Shown here: positions 33,437 to 45,606 of the stretch, one piece after another
Layout of the letters: each line of letters opens with the position of its first letter
Numbering within the stretch: the first letter of the stretch is position 1
Assembly (NCBI GenBank): GCA_020205615.1
Contig: CM035151.1
Location: 17,338,322 to 17,402,321, forward strand
Length of the DNA: 64,000 nt
Direction: 5' to 3'
Origin: Panax quinquefolius
Taxonomy: Eukaryota; Streptophyta; Magnoliopsida; Apiales; Araliaceae
Notes under the pieces: model-generated
The model's input: only the letters and a program-made list of their open reading frames with translations
Databases searched by the model: none
What the model was told of the DNA's origin: nothing
Translations under genes and position numbers: made by a program

Positions 33437-33447
33437 GGAGGGGAGGT
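33437..33447 (+). promoter_or_regulatory. Polypurine tract
   Basis: GGAGGGGAGGT immediately precedes the 3' LTR start TGTAAGACCCC. Confidence 0.75.
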
Positions 33448-36078
33448 TGTAAGACCCCAAATATTATAAATAAATATTTAATTTTCTTTATATATTGTTT
33501 TAAACAGTAAGGTGTTGATTTAATACATGTGGTAAGTTATAGGAGTAATGTGAAAATTTTCAAAGTTAACAAGTGGTAATAAAATATTCAATTGTCGGGG
33601 AATATTTGGTTGGTCGTGGAATATTCTTGTTGTCGGGGAATATTCGTATGCGACGCAACGCAGATTTCATGGGCCCATAACTAATAAGCGTCCGAATGAA
33701 GAAAACGACAGGAATGAGTTTTCTAATAATAACAGCGTAGGTGTTACCATTAGAACTGTTGAAATACCCGGTGGTTAAAATACAGTAATACGCGATATTG
33801 CACAGTAGCACACTATATTGCACAGTAATTCTAAATTATTGGTTCTTACGTAAGAAGACACTTACTCAATTATTGTTACAGTATTTACTGTTTAATATTT
33901 TATTGATTCAATAATTGCATAATATTTTATTGATTCAATAATTGCTACGTTGATATTATACTTGTCATTGCACGGTATTTCAAATTATCAAATTAATAAT
34001 TCATATTATTTGAATAATATTATTAGATAGCATTATTAGCGATGCCTAAGGAAGCTCACGAGGAAAGGGGTTAGGTTAATCTAATTGCACGCTAAGTAAG
34101 AGAGAAATCCTTATCGGAAAGCCCCCTCTTTCTTGGGAACGACACGGTTATCATTATTGTGATTCTATAATATTATTTGTGAATAATTAATTATTAATTT
34201 ATATGATAAAAAAATATTTATTTTATGTGGATATAAATGATGGATATATTTATTTTATGTGGATATAAATGATGGATATATTTATTTTATGTGGTTATAA
34301 ATGAAGGAATTAAGGCTGAGGTGTTTTATTAGTATTTTATCGGAATGAAGGTATTAAAAATCATCCGTTTGTGGATTTCGGCTATTTTCGGTTGGAAATT
34401 TGGAAAAACTTCATTCTGCAAAGTTGTAGAGAATTAAAATTCCTATGGAGAATACATAGAGTTCGTATTTTTCTGATTAAAGGGTTATTTATTATAAATT
34501 ATATAAGTTTCGGAAAATAAATTTTTTTTTAAAAATAAAATGGCGGGCCCCACTTTTGGTTGGTGTGGAAAATCTGATTTTTGGGTGGGCGCCACTGAGG
34601 TGGGTAAGTTTTTAAAAACATGTGCGTAAAAAAATATTATTTTATTAATTTAGTCTCCTTTGGTGTTCTAAGCATTTTCCTATAAATAGGTGTTTAGGTT
34701 AGAATTGAAAATCACACCAGAAACATAAATTTTCTCTCTATATTATTGAGCGTATTTTTGTGGGTATTTTGATACTTTAAGAGTTGTTATTCAGTGCAAG
34801 TTTCTTTCAGCACTATATTCGATATTCCAGCCAAAATTACTCTCCGGTTAAGGTAAGGGATGTTATTTTCTTTCGTAAATGATGTTATTCTTCTCGATAT
34901 CATTATATCAAATTATTGGCATGAATTTTATTATGAAATTATTACTTTTTCCGTCAGGGTTACTATTCACGTATACGGCACTATTCACGTATACGGCACT
35001 ATTCACGAATACGGTACTGTTCATGAGTACTATTCACGAAGTATAATTTTTCTTATGAAATTTCTATCATTTTTATGTCGGGATTATTATTCACGTATAC
35101 GGCGCTATTCACGTATACGACACTATTCACAAATACGGTACTATACATCGAAAAATTTATTTTTTTCTATTTGTCTAAGTTGCCTGTTAAGGTTCATATC
35201 TTTGATTGGATCCAAGTTTTGAGCTTTATTCTTGAATTTTGTTTCACAAAGTATTATTATGGAGTATTTTTGAACTTCGATAAACTAAAATACGAATTCC
35301 TAATCTTTGTCCTTTATCTCACTGGATCCGTTATTCGTACTATTTTTCATCATCCTCAGTTCTAAATGGTGATATAACTAAATATCTTTGGCCTGTAGTG
35401 CAAAGATGAATAATTACCTGATGAATATCTTTGGCCTGTAGTGCAAAGATGACAGGTGTTAAGATGAACATGACCAACTGGTGATACAAATGAATATCTT
35501 TGTCCCGTAGTGCAAAGATGAATATTTAATTCGAGATGTATATTGATTGATGTTACAGGGATAAAATATTGATGATGGACTTTTAAATCATAGAAGATAG
35601 TAGACTTCATTCTCTACTTAACCCTACTAATGAACTGTTATTTTCGCTGCGAGTATTGATCTAAAACTTGTTGTCCATAATATTTTATCTGAATTGTTGA
35701 AGACTAACGATAATTTATTTCTCATTATCTTAGTCATAATATTCCTTACTGGGCTAGTTGAGCTCACCATTTTTATCTATTGTCCTCTTCAGGAAATGAG
35801 AATATAGCGGGGACTAGTCGGGGAACAGTGGGATGGGCTGAGTAAGATCTGTTGAAGTCCTCACTATTCTATAAAATAGTGAGATAATAATTGTAATAAA
35901 TAAGGAATGAATTTGAATGTTTAAATTTCGTATTATATACAATTTGTATTCAAACTCACAGTTGTATGGTCGTATTTCTCACGACCTTTTGATATAAAAG
36001 ATTTGTATTTGGAATTCTGTACCATGTATTTGGCGATTCAAAATGGGTTGGTATTGAACCTATTTTGGGGGCGTCACA
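33448..36078 (+). repeat. 3' LTR of the chimeric chromovirus (2631 bp)
   Basis: It is collinear with 27940-30540. It has a cleaner run of 18-bp TATTCACGTATACGGCAC units (about 34970-35040 and 35090-35145), TATA at 34681, and GAATATT(T/C) sites at 33600, 33619 and 33638. It ends GGGGGCGTCACA, followed by TTATA. Confidence 0.9.
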
Positions 36079-36104
36079 TTATAACTACAGCTCTGATACC
36101 AACC
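36079..36104 (-). other. TSD TTATA (right) and primer-binding site of the older element
   Basis: TTATA (36079-36083) pairs with 27935-27939. GCTCTGATACCA at 36090-36101 is, on the minus strand, the TGGTATCAGAGC primer-binding site of the element whose LTR follows. Confidence 0.8.
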
Positions 36105-37283
36105 TGTGACACCCCCAAATTCCAGGACCGCCACTTGGTCACTAGAATTCGGTTCATCACGTTCACATGGTAATACAATAATAATTAAAATCACACATTC
36201 ACTGCGAAAGATCTAATATAGAATAATTTACAATGATTTATTATAATTATTCCCCCAAGTCTCGCAACCTACAGTACTTAATAGATTACATAGTAATATC
36301 GAATAAAGACTTATTATATAATTCTACTTAAGCTTAACAAGTCTGAAGACAGTCTTAATACAACATAATAATTTAAACATAAAGGAACAAGCTAGTCGGT
36401 AGCCTTGCCCTTGCCCTTATCTTTCTCAAAGACATTTCCCTATTCTGCCTTAACTGAAAGGTTTTAAATAAGCAAGAATGAGCACAAATTGCCCAGCAAG
36501 TAATATACAACAAGTGTGAAGAGTTTTATAACACGAGTTTGAAGTATCGAAGTAAAATTTCAAAGATAGTTCATGGTTTCAAGAAAATATCATGAATAAC
36601 GAATATCAACAATTCTCGAATCAAATCTTGGAATATGAAATGATAGTTCAATATAGTTCAACAGAAATATATGACTTCAAAGTCTATCAACGTATCCAAC
36701 TGGATAAAACAATTTATATACTGAGCAGTCACTAAGGACTATTGAACATCTACTAGAATTACCAATATTAAACTGATAACCAAAAATAATCAAGTATAAT
36801 AGATGACCAGTCTACAATACTCTATGTTATGCATAACCACAGAAATATTCACGCGTGTGTTGGGCTTCCAACAATAAACACTCTCCTTACCATAAGGGTT
36901 GTTCAACTCAGTTTTCAAGATTTCCGCACTAATAAAAAGGTTTGGATAGTTTTTATAAACATGCATATAGTCTAGCCGAATCGAGTGGCACAGACACTTT
37001 CACAATATTCAAGAACAATACCAAGTTCAATCTAAATAATAGCTTTAATGAAATAAGAGTTCAAGTATACTAATTCAATCCAAACGACTAAGTAAAAAAC
37101 TAGCTCGCAATATACAAGGATAAAATATCTGCACCTTAAAAGAGTGTAAGTTAGGAAACTTGCACAATAAAAGTAAGGTTTGAATACTTGCCTCAAGCAT
37201 AGTTTATCCACGTAAAGTAATTCAACACTTTTCGAATCCTATCGTAATATAGTTACGTATATATGATATCCATTAGTCATATA
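36105..37283 (-). mobile_element. 5' LTR (partial) of an older minus-strand LTR element
   Basis: The plus strand starts TGTGACACCCCCAAATTCCA, so on the minus strand the LTR ends in GGGGGTGTCACA beside a primer-binding site. About 1.18 kb remain before another LTR element begins at 37284, so the true LTR start may be cut off. Internally it shares the TGCTTGAGGCAAGT and TTTTATTGTGCAAGTTTCCT block with 1-1168. No gene is visible. Confidence 0.7.
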
Positions 37284-40200
37284 TGTAAGACCCCGGATTT
37301 TTATGAAATAAAAGTATTCAATTTTTCTTATAATGGTTAAATTGATAAAAGGTAAAAGTTGAGGGTGATATATGTAAATTTTTCAAAGTAAACAAGTAGT
37401 TATAAAATATTCATTATTGTTGGGGAATATTCGTTTGGTCGTGGAATATTCTCACCGTTTGGGAATATTATTTAATGCAATAGTAAATGACCATTTAGGG
37501 GAGCCTATAACTTGGAAAAAGCTGCCGAATGAAAGAAAATTACACGAATAATTTTTAATAATAACAGCAGTATTGATTCATCAATTAACAACACCGTTGG
37601 AATATCCGGTGATTAAAATTATGTAATGATCGTCGTTACACATTAAAGACACGGTATTTCACGATTTTATATTATTATTATTTCAATAATTATTATTGCA
37701 CATTATTTTCCATTATTAGATCAATAATTCATATTATTTGAATAATATTATTAGCTAACATTATTGGCAATGTCTAAGGTAGTTACATCGAGGAAAGGGT
37801 TTAGTTTAATCTAATTGTGGCGAAGAGGAGAAATCCTTATCGGAAAGCCCTCTCTTTACAGGAACGACACGGTTGTCATTATTGTGATTCTGTAATATTA
37901 TTCGTGAATAATTAATTATTGATAAAAATGATAAAAAATATTTATTTAATGGAGGGATTTTTAAAGAGACAATTATTGAGAATTGATATTTTATCTTCTT
38001 CGATAAAATATTTCATTCAAATATAGTATTATAATATTACATTATAAGTGTACGATGTAATAATATAATAATATAATAATGGTAATATTTTTTAACAATA
38101 AATGCACAATATGAGTAGAAAGAGAGGAAATTGGGTTCGTAGTATTTTTGTTACAAAAAAAACATGTTAAATATGTTGGTGGGCCCCATTTTTGACTGAA
38201 ATTTGATTATAGTCTGGAAAATCATCCGTTTGTGGATTTCGGACATTTTCTGTTTGAAATTTGGAAAAACTTTCTTCTGCAAAGTTGTAGAGAATTAAAT
38301 TTCACATGGAAAGGACATAGAATTTATATTTTTCTGATAAAACGGCTATTTATTATAAATTATTGAAGTTTTTGAATTTTTAAATGGTTTGAAATATTTT
38401 TGGTGGAGATTTCTAGAATGTGGGCCCCACACTTGTCCTTTTATTGATGAAAAATGCTGGAAATTGATTTTCAAGATGGAGTGGCCTAGGAATTTTTATA
38501 TTAATATTTTATTAAATTTTTTGCTTTTGTGTTCTAAGCATTTTTCTATAAATAGGGTACTTAGTTTAAAATTGAAAATTACACCAGAATCAGAAGTTTC
38601 TCTCTCTATATTATCGAGCGTATTTTTGTGAGTATTTTGATACTTTGAGAGTTGATAAGTAGTGCAAGTTTTCGTCCACATAATATCCGATATTCCAGTC
38701 AAAACTACTCTCCTGTTAAGGTAATGGATGGTAAGGGATGTTATTTTTCTTCGTAAATGATGTTATTGCTTTCAATATCATTTTATCGAAATATTGGTAT
38801 GAATCTTATTATGAAATTTTTATCTTTTTCGTCGGGGTTACTATTCACGTATACGGCACTATTCACGAATATACTGGTCTTATTCACGAGTACTTATTCA
38901 TGAAGTATAATTTTTCTTATGAAAATTTCTATCTTTTATGTCGAGTTACTTATTCACGATATCAAGACTATTTACGTATACCACACTATTCACTTAATCA
39001 CTAAGATTATTCACGAATACTAAGTCTATTTACAAGTACTTATTCATAAAATATGATTTTTATATGAAAATTTTATTTTTTCATGTCAGGGGTTCTTATT
39101 CACGATATGGTACTATTTACGAATCACAAAGTACTATGCACGCAAGTTACTATGCACGATTACTATTCACGGGGTACTATTCACGATAAAATTGGTTTCT
39201 TTTTCAACCAAGTTATCGTTGATTTATGAATCTTACTCTCAAAATCGGATCCATGTTTTTATTGTCATATATAACATTTTTATAATCCTGGTGATGAAAT
39301 TTCTCTTTGACTTGAGTGTAAAGATGGGTAAATTATTGGTATGACCATGACTATGGGTTCTCTTTGGCCAATAGTACAAAGATGAATTGTTGACTGATAT
39401 GATCATGACCACTGAATTTACAATTGAGTATCTTTAGATTAAGGACAAAGGTGAATTGATCAACATGATTATAATTCTAATTTGGCCAGTAGTACAAAGA
39501 TGAATTGTTTATATAAATTCTAAAATGATTAAATATTTTTTGAGATATGAATATCTTTGGCCTGTAGTGCAAAGATAACCTGTTGTTGAATATCTTTGGC
39601 TCGTAGTGCAAAGATGACCTGTTGTTGAATATCTTTGGCCTGTAGTGCAAAGATGAACTGTTGATGAATATCTTTGGCCCGTATTGCAAAGATGAATTTA
39701 CCAATATGATTATGAATAGGAACTGTGATTTGGTATAACCATGATCTTTGATGTTTCAGGTAAAGACATGTGATGAAAATTATCTTCGTCCTGGGTACGA
39801 AGAGGAATTTATCGATATAACTATGATCATGAACTATTTACATGATTGTGGACAGGAATTTTTGATTGATGTTACAGGGATACAACATTGTTGGTGGACT
39901 GTTAACGTGGAGGAGATAATAGACATTATAGTCTATTTGACTCTTCTAATGGATTGCTCAGTTCCCCGCAACTATGGTTAAAAAGTTCTATCATCTACGA
40001 TATGTTCTACATATCTGATTTATTACTGATGAAAACTATTGATAATTTAATTATCTTTAGTCATGATATTCTTTACTGGGCTATTTGTGCACACCATTTT
40101 GCTTCACAATTCCTTTCAGGTAATAAGAGTGTAGCTGGGTCGAGTGGGGATAACAAGGGAATAGAGTAGCGGTCGTTGACTGTTGAGTTTCTCAATACAT

Positions 40201-40905
40201 TATAAAACAACATTACGATATATAATTGTATTGAGAACTTTAAATGTGTGTGTCGTATTGTATACACCATTTAATCGTTGATTTTGGTGAGCCGAATAGG
40301 GTGAGGTGAACCCAACTTTGGAAGGGTGTTTTGCCACTATCGTACAAGATGTCTAATGACACACGGCCTCGTGTTATCATAAGATAGGATTGTGCATATC
40401 CACTTGCTGATTATATCTATGAGCACTACCTATATAATCTTAGAGTTTGGTTGAAATATAATTCTCAATTGGAGGCAATGGAGATAATTCTATGGCAAGA
40501 GAAAACCCACCATTAGAATGAACATGATAGTAATCTTCTCATTTTTCTTTGGGGTCTATTGGGTCAACCAAGGTTAATTCTTAAGCCCTATGATATCCTA
40601 GATGCATGGCCTCCCATGTACGAAGGTTTTCTTGAGCATTTTCCAAAGATTTTAATACCTAAAACAGTTATTGACTTTACCTTTATGTAAGGTACCATCG
40701 TAAGATGCTGAGGTTGAAGCACCACGAGAGTTACATTTTGGTATCTATAGTATTTGTATTAAAATTTACAGTTTAACTGTGGTCGTATTTTGTACGGCAG
40801 TTTAAAAGTTAGAATTTGAAGATTTATATTTGGATTTTTGTTGAGTGTATTTCGTGGCGATCCAGAATAGGTTGGGTGGATTGGACCTGTTTTGGGGGCG
40901 TTACA
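37284..40905 (+). repeat. 5' LTR, 3622 bp, repeat-rich
   Basis: It starts TGTAAGACCCCGGATTTTTA and ends TTTTGGGGGCGTTACA. It holds GAATATTC sites at 37425 and 37444, TATA at about 38548, TATTCACG-type repeats at about 38840-39195, and four 39-bp units at 39549-39704. No coding frame is supported. Confidence 0.85.
39549..39704 (+). repeat. Four tandem 39-bp hairpin-forming units
   Basis: Units at 39549, 39588, 39627 and 39666 each contain ATCTTTGG...GCAAAGAT, a 7-bp inverted repeat (ATCTTTG/CAAAGAT) around a 10-nt loop. Further diverged units lie at about 39300-39510. Confidence 0.9.
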
Positions 40906-40907
40906 TT

Positions 40908-41208
40908 TTGGTATTAGAGCTTAGGGATATGGTCGTTGGCAGAGATCTAAGTCTAGAATTAGGAGGGGAGAGACGAGTAATATACTTCGCTAGTGTGTGA
41001 CTAACCTAAGCTAAATTTTCCTACTTGATAAGTTGACAAATTGTGATATGTCAATTAACATTTGTTTTGAAGCTATATTCTAGAATGAGCAATGGAGAAA
41101 TCATAATGACAGGAAAGATGGAATCTGAAATGAAAGTAAGATATTCTCAACTCTTCAGAATACCAGGTACGTAAATTGCAGGGACGAAATTTCATAAGGA
41201 GGGGAGAT
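40908..41208 (+). pseudogene. Vestigial interior: primer-binding site, gag start and pol end only
   Basis: TTGGTATTAGAGC (40908-40920; initiator tRNA-Met type with one change) is followed by a leader and a gag-like start (ATGAGCAATGGAGAAATC, about 41082). This passes directly into the pol end, encoding ESEMKVRYSQLFRIPGT and followed by GGGACGAAATTTCATAAGG and the polypurine tract GGAGGGGAGAT. Everything from within gag to the chromodomain tail is deleted. Confidence 0.75.
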
Positions 41209-41839
41209 TGTAAGACCCCGAATTTTTATGAAATAAAAGTATTCAATTTTTATTATAATGGTTAAAGTGATAAAAGGTTTTTTTGAGGGTGATATATGTA
41301 AATTTTTCAAAGTAAACAAGTGGTTATAAAATATTCATTATTGTCGGAAAATATTCGTTTGGTCGTGGAATATTCTTGCTGTCGGGGAATATTCGTACGA
41401 CGGTGCAGCCATTTGTGGGCTCTATAAACGGAAAAACTGTCGGATGAAGAAAACGACACGAAATTTTTTTTAATAATAATGGCGTAACGATTACCGTTAA
41501 TACTGTTGGAATATCCGGTGGTTAAAATTATGTAATACGCATCGTTACACAGTAGCACACGGTATTTCATAGTATTTTATATTATTGTTGTTTCAATAAT
41601 TGTTATTGCACATTATTTTCTATTATTAGATCAATAATTCATATTATTTGAATAATATTATTAGCTAACATTATTGGCAATGTCCAAGGTAGTTCTGTCG
41701 AGGAAAGGGGTTAGGTTAATCTAATTGTGCGCCAGTAAGGAGAAATCCTTATCGGAAAACCCCCTCTTACCTGGGAACGACCTGGTTGTCATTATTGTGA
41801 TTCTGTAATATTATTCGTGAATAATTAATTATTGATAAA
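41209..41839 (+). repeat. 3' LTR, truncated after about 630 bp
   Basis: It is collinear with 37284-37928 or so and keeps GAATATTC sites at 41368 and 41387. Homology stops at about 41839 (ATTGATAAA). Confidence 0.8.
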
Positions 41840-44800
41840 CTTAAATTTAAGGAACTTCACACCTACCAACTCAAAATTGTCATATAAATCCTATTCCTAT
41901 CTGGGCATGAGCTCTATAAGTCCATCTTATTTATGTCTGTGTCACGTTAAACTGGAATCTAGACAAAAAGTTAAGACACTCACTTGGAGAGAAAAAAAAA
42001 CACCCAAAATTGAAGTGAGGTTAAGGTGGACTCCAATTTGAGACAAAAACAAAATTGGCTTGTATGCATAGGATACATAATTATTAAGTATACTACTCCT
42101 AAAGTATTCACTACCACCAAAAAATATACAATAAGAACACCAACCATTTTAGTTCTGGAGTTCAAGCAGCTACCAAGCTTCAATTTTTTTATTTAGCCTA
42201 TCATTAATCATTATACTTTTAGTAAAATATGTGTAATATGTATGTGTAAATACTAAATAATCTATAACATTGTCAGCTAAAATCCTAAAACACACCTGTT
42301 AATAAGTGAACAGACAAGGAAAAGAGAGGAGACAATCAGCGAAAGAGAACATCTATTTCATCCATCCGTTAGGCAAGAGGTAGTATAGGACATAGTTAAA
42401 TTAGACTTAAAAACAAAACAAATGACGAAACTTATACAAAGTACAATCTGAATATAGATTTTAATAGCTACCCCCGACAAATTAGATCATTTATATTTTG
42501 CGGTAGGAGAATGTTCATTGACCCCGATAAATATGTATATCTTCTAATGCAACTTAATTAATGACATTGTTACGTCACTACAGTATAATTTCTTTGAAAG
42601 GAGCTACTAAATAATTGTCCTGTATTTTTTTTCTTCTAATAGTTAGTAAATATTCAAATTTTAGGGTTAAATGCATTTACCTCACTCTACTTTACCCAAA
42701 CTACCAACGTCTCACTAAACTTCTTTGGATATTCGGTTATTTAAACCATCTCAAGTTTGTGAAACTTCTTTCGATGTCAATTTTCAATCAGTTTTCAAAC
42801 AACAACCGTTGTGCAAAATATAATGCCCAAAAAAGAAAAGAAATAGAATGCCCAAGATGTATAGACTAATCTGTTGCATAAAAAATTTCTGCAAATCCAA
42901 GATGTTTATATAGCCAAATCATTAAAACCCTGTCAATGCAAGACATTTTATGATGACAATCACTTCATTTATTACCTTCCTTCTGACATTTTTACTTACA
43001 TGCTCCAATAATTTGATAATAACTTTGAAGTAAGCAGAAGGTTGTAGCCCCCTAGTAATACTTTTCAAGATAGTGTATACGCTCCTTTAATTCTTTACCA
43101 ATGAAAGAGGGAAGACCAATTTGAGTCAACCAGTTGTAAATGAGAAACAATTTGATCTGTAAGTTCTCCAACTGTTCTCTGCAGAAATAATCAAAATTGT
43201 TGAAAATATATATATAGAGATAAAGAATTACTAACAAAGAAAGCAACCCCTGCTAAAACGCTAACCCTAGAAATACAGAATATCATAAATCCGCAATAGA
43301 TTAAATATAATTTACACAATATAATAAACTATTATCCCCTTCAAAAATAATAAAGAGAGCATGTATATCACTATGCCTATGCTATTATCATTTAAGCAAA
43401 TAAACTCAAATGCTTACAGACCTGCTTGCTATGAACATATATATAATCAGGATTAAGAAGATTAAAATGGGTAAATACGTTGCAGCAATCATATAAAATC
43501 ACTTCATGGTATAATGTTAATTGGTCAGGTCAATAGAGATGAAATGACATAATGGACACTTAATCCCAGTTGCAAAAAATTTCATCCAACTAACACAGAA
43601 ATATAGAGGAGAATTAGTCTGTATGATTCAGTATTCTACATCTCATTTATTCCTTCTATAAACATTCAACAGAGTGACGTTTGAGGTGAGCTACTGCAAA
43701 ATAGAATGCCCAAAAAAGAAAAGAAATAGAATGCCCAAAAAGCACATACTCGGGGAAAAAAAAATCACACCGGCTCTGAGAGAAAACGAAATGGTGAAAC
43801 TCTGTGGGAGAAACGAAAGTTATAAAACTCGGGGACCGGAATCGCCTTAGTCTCGACCCGTGCAAATATCATTTATCACACCGGCTTCCTCTCAAGTGAT
43901 GTTGCCGTTATTGCACCGGCGAACAGTTGCTTGAAGAGAGAGAGAGACGTGCGACAGAGGAAGGAGAAGGAAAAATAAGAAGGGGCAGAGGCGGGATAAG
44001 GAGAAATAAGAAGGGGCAGTGTGCGACAGAGGAAGTGTGCAGGGGAAGCTTGATTTGGGTGGTTTTTTTTTTTTGAAATGAAAGCTCAGCCTATAGATTA
44101 AGTTGTTAAAAATGAGATACAATCTGGACCATTATTGTACTTTAGATTCAAATTAGGTCCTGATTTATTATATAGATTATTTAATATATATATATATATC
44201 GATATAATAAAAACATAAACAAATTATAAAATATAAATTCGAGTCCTTTGAATTCACAAAGTCCCCTTAAATCAAATTTATTTCCTCACTAGTGCTAAGG
44301 ATTAATTGAATAATTGCTTCCCAAGATAAAACGGATTTCCAGTTCTTAATTAGAAGCACTTCAAAATTAAGAACACTTCGAACCAATTATATGTTATGTA
44401 CTGAACTTACAGTAATGATGCATGGGAAAATGGTGCATGCATGGATATACTTACACAGGAGGAAAAAGATTGCAGAACGAGAAGAAAGGAACACTGCAAA
44501 ACGGAAAGGAAGGAACACTGCAAAACGGGAAGGAAGGAACAAAAATTATGCAGAACGGTAAATGAAAACTTGTCTTTCTCTTAGCGCCCACATAGAAATA
44601 ATTGGCGCGTAAAACTGTCCGTGAAAAACCGTTTGCCAAAACTACATAGTATCGTAAAACCGTTGGCTTGGCAAAATTACGTAGTATCATGATAATTATT
44701 TTAAACAAAATATGGTAAAACATTAAAGAGATTTTGTTCAAAAAATATATACCCTACCACCCGCGGTAGTGGCGTGTAGAAGTTTGAACCAAGCCTCGCT

Positions 44801-45606
44801 GGAGTCCTCTCCTTCCATTAAAGTGGGGTGCCCTCGGGGCCCTTCCCCATCGAATGCAAACATCCCATATATATGTTCTTCATTTTTCCCTCTAATGCCC
44901 TATGTGGGACTTTTGCATTTTTACAACCTTTCAAGTAGGTGATTTTGGAGTCAATTTTCTTATTCAATTCTTAATGGATTTGATCACATAAATATACCGC
45001 GTTATACTCCTCGCGGTGGAGAACGCATTGGTGCATGGACCCTAGTTCGCAATTGAAGGCAGAACGACAACAAATTGTGCAAATTTGATATCGTTTGACA
45101 AAAATTTGTGTTCTACATCAACCTAATCAGCATTTAATCGGTAAGTTTTTTATTTAATCAGTAAGTTAATAATCTACTAGTTTTTATTGGTGCAATTTAT
45201 GTTTATTTGTATGACATGTAATTCAATAAACTAATGCAACCTAATTTTCCCGTTGCCAATGGAAATTCCGCTAGACGGGTATACAAAATTTCTTAATTTT
45301 TTATATATCTTATTTATGTTCTGCTTATGTTTGTTTTCGGTTGTAAAAATGTCCAATGATTTTGTTTAGAATTGCAAGATTGATAATTTTATTCTCTTGA
45401 ATCAGATTAGATTTAGTAAACTTTCTAACTTGGCTGTATTTATTACTTTGTTTGGTTGGATATATATAGCTAGGGACATATATAAGGAAGGATTAATTAC
45501 ATCATTTTCCCTACTGACCAAATTAAAGATCTGCGTTGTTGTAATTCTATAGTTGTTTGTAATGGACTTCTATTTTATACTCTATGCTCAGAAGAAGATT
45601 AGTTAT
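41840..45606. other. Intergenic DNA, mostly unique
   Basis: No complete gene is supported. It contains a 44-bp repeated segment (42812-42855 and 43695-43738, with AGAATGCCCAAAAA), a possible exon remnant at 43052-43178, a TA run at about 44185-44200, a three-copy 23-24-bp repeat (GGAACACTGCAAAACGG) at about 44489-44545, and a GC-richer patch at 44755-44850. The stretch 43740-44050 looks like a pyrimidine-rich leader on the minus strand but gives no convincing protein. Confidence 0.5.
43052..43178 (-). other. Possible terminal exon or gene remnant
   Basis: After an acceptor-like TTTCTGCAG the minus strand has a 42-codon open stretch containing NWLTQIGLPSFIGKELKERI and ending in TAG at 43052. 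I do not recognise the family. No matching upstream exon was found in the neighbouring DNA. It may be chance or a fragment of a retrocopied gene. Confidence 0.2.

Larger units (their letters stand above)
27940..36078 (+). mobile_element. Chimeric non-autonomous chromovirus with replaced gag
   Basis: LTRs 27940-30540 and 33448-36078 flank a 2.9-kb interior with a TGGTATCAGAGC primer-binding site and a polypurine tract. TTATA duplications lie at 27935-27939 and 36079-36083. It is the same family as the nested element at 16026-24483 and shares its RT and integrase deletion junctions. However, the gag between about 30814 and 31410 is replaced by an unrelated coiled-coil-like frame. It could have moved only with enzymes in trans. 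Confidence 0.9.
37284..41839 (+). mobile_element. LTR element with nearly empty interior
   Basis: A long 5' LTR (37284-40905), about 300 bp of interior and a 3' LTR truncated at about 41839 are visible. The LTR start TGTAAGACCCC and several blocks relate it to the chromovirus family at 27940. The truncated end prevents a target-duplication check. Confidence 0.8.

Noticed and set aside
39549..39704. CRISPR-like array (four 39-bp direct repeats)
   Set aside because: There are no unique spacers between units and the array lies in a plant LTR.
43656..44122. Hydrophobic frames on the minus strand near 44 kb
   Set aside because: They arise from pyrimidine-rich sequence (CT repeats) and lack any conserved motif.
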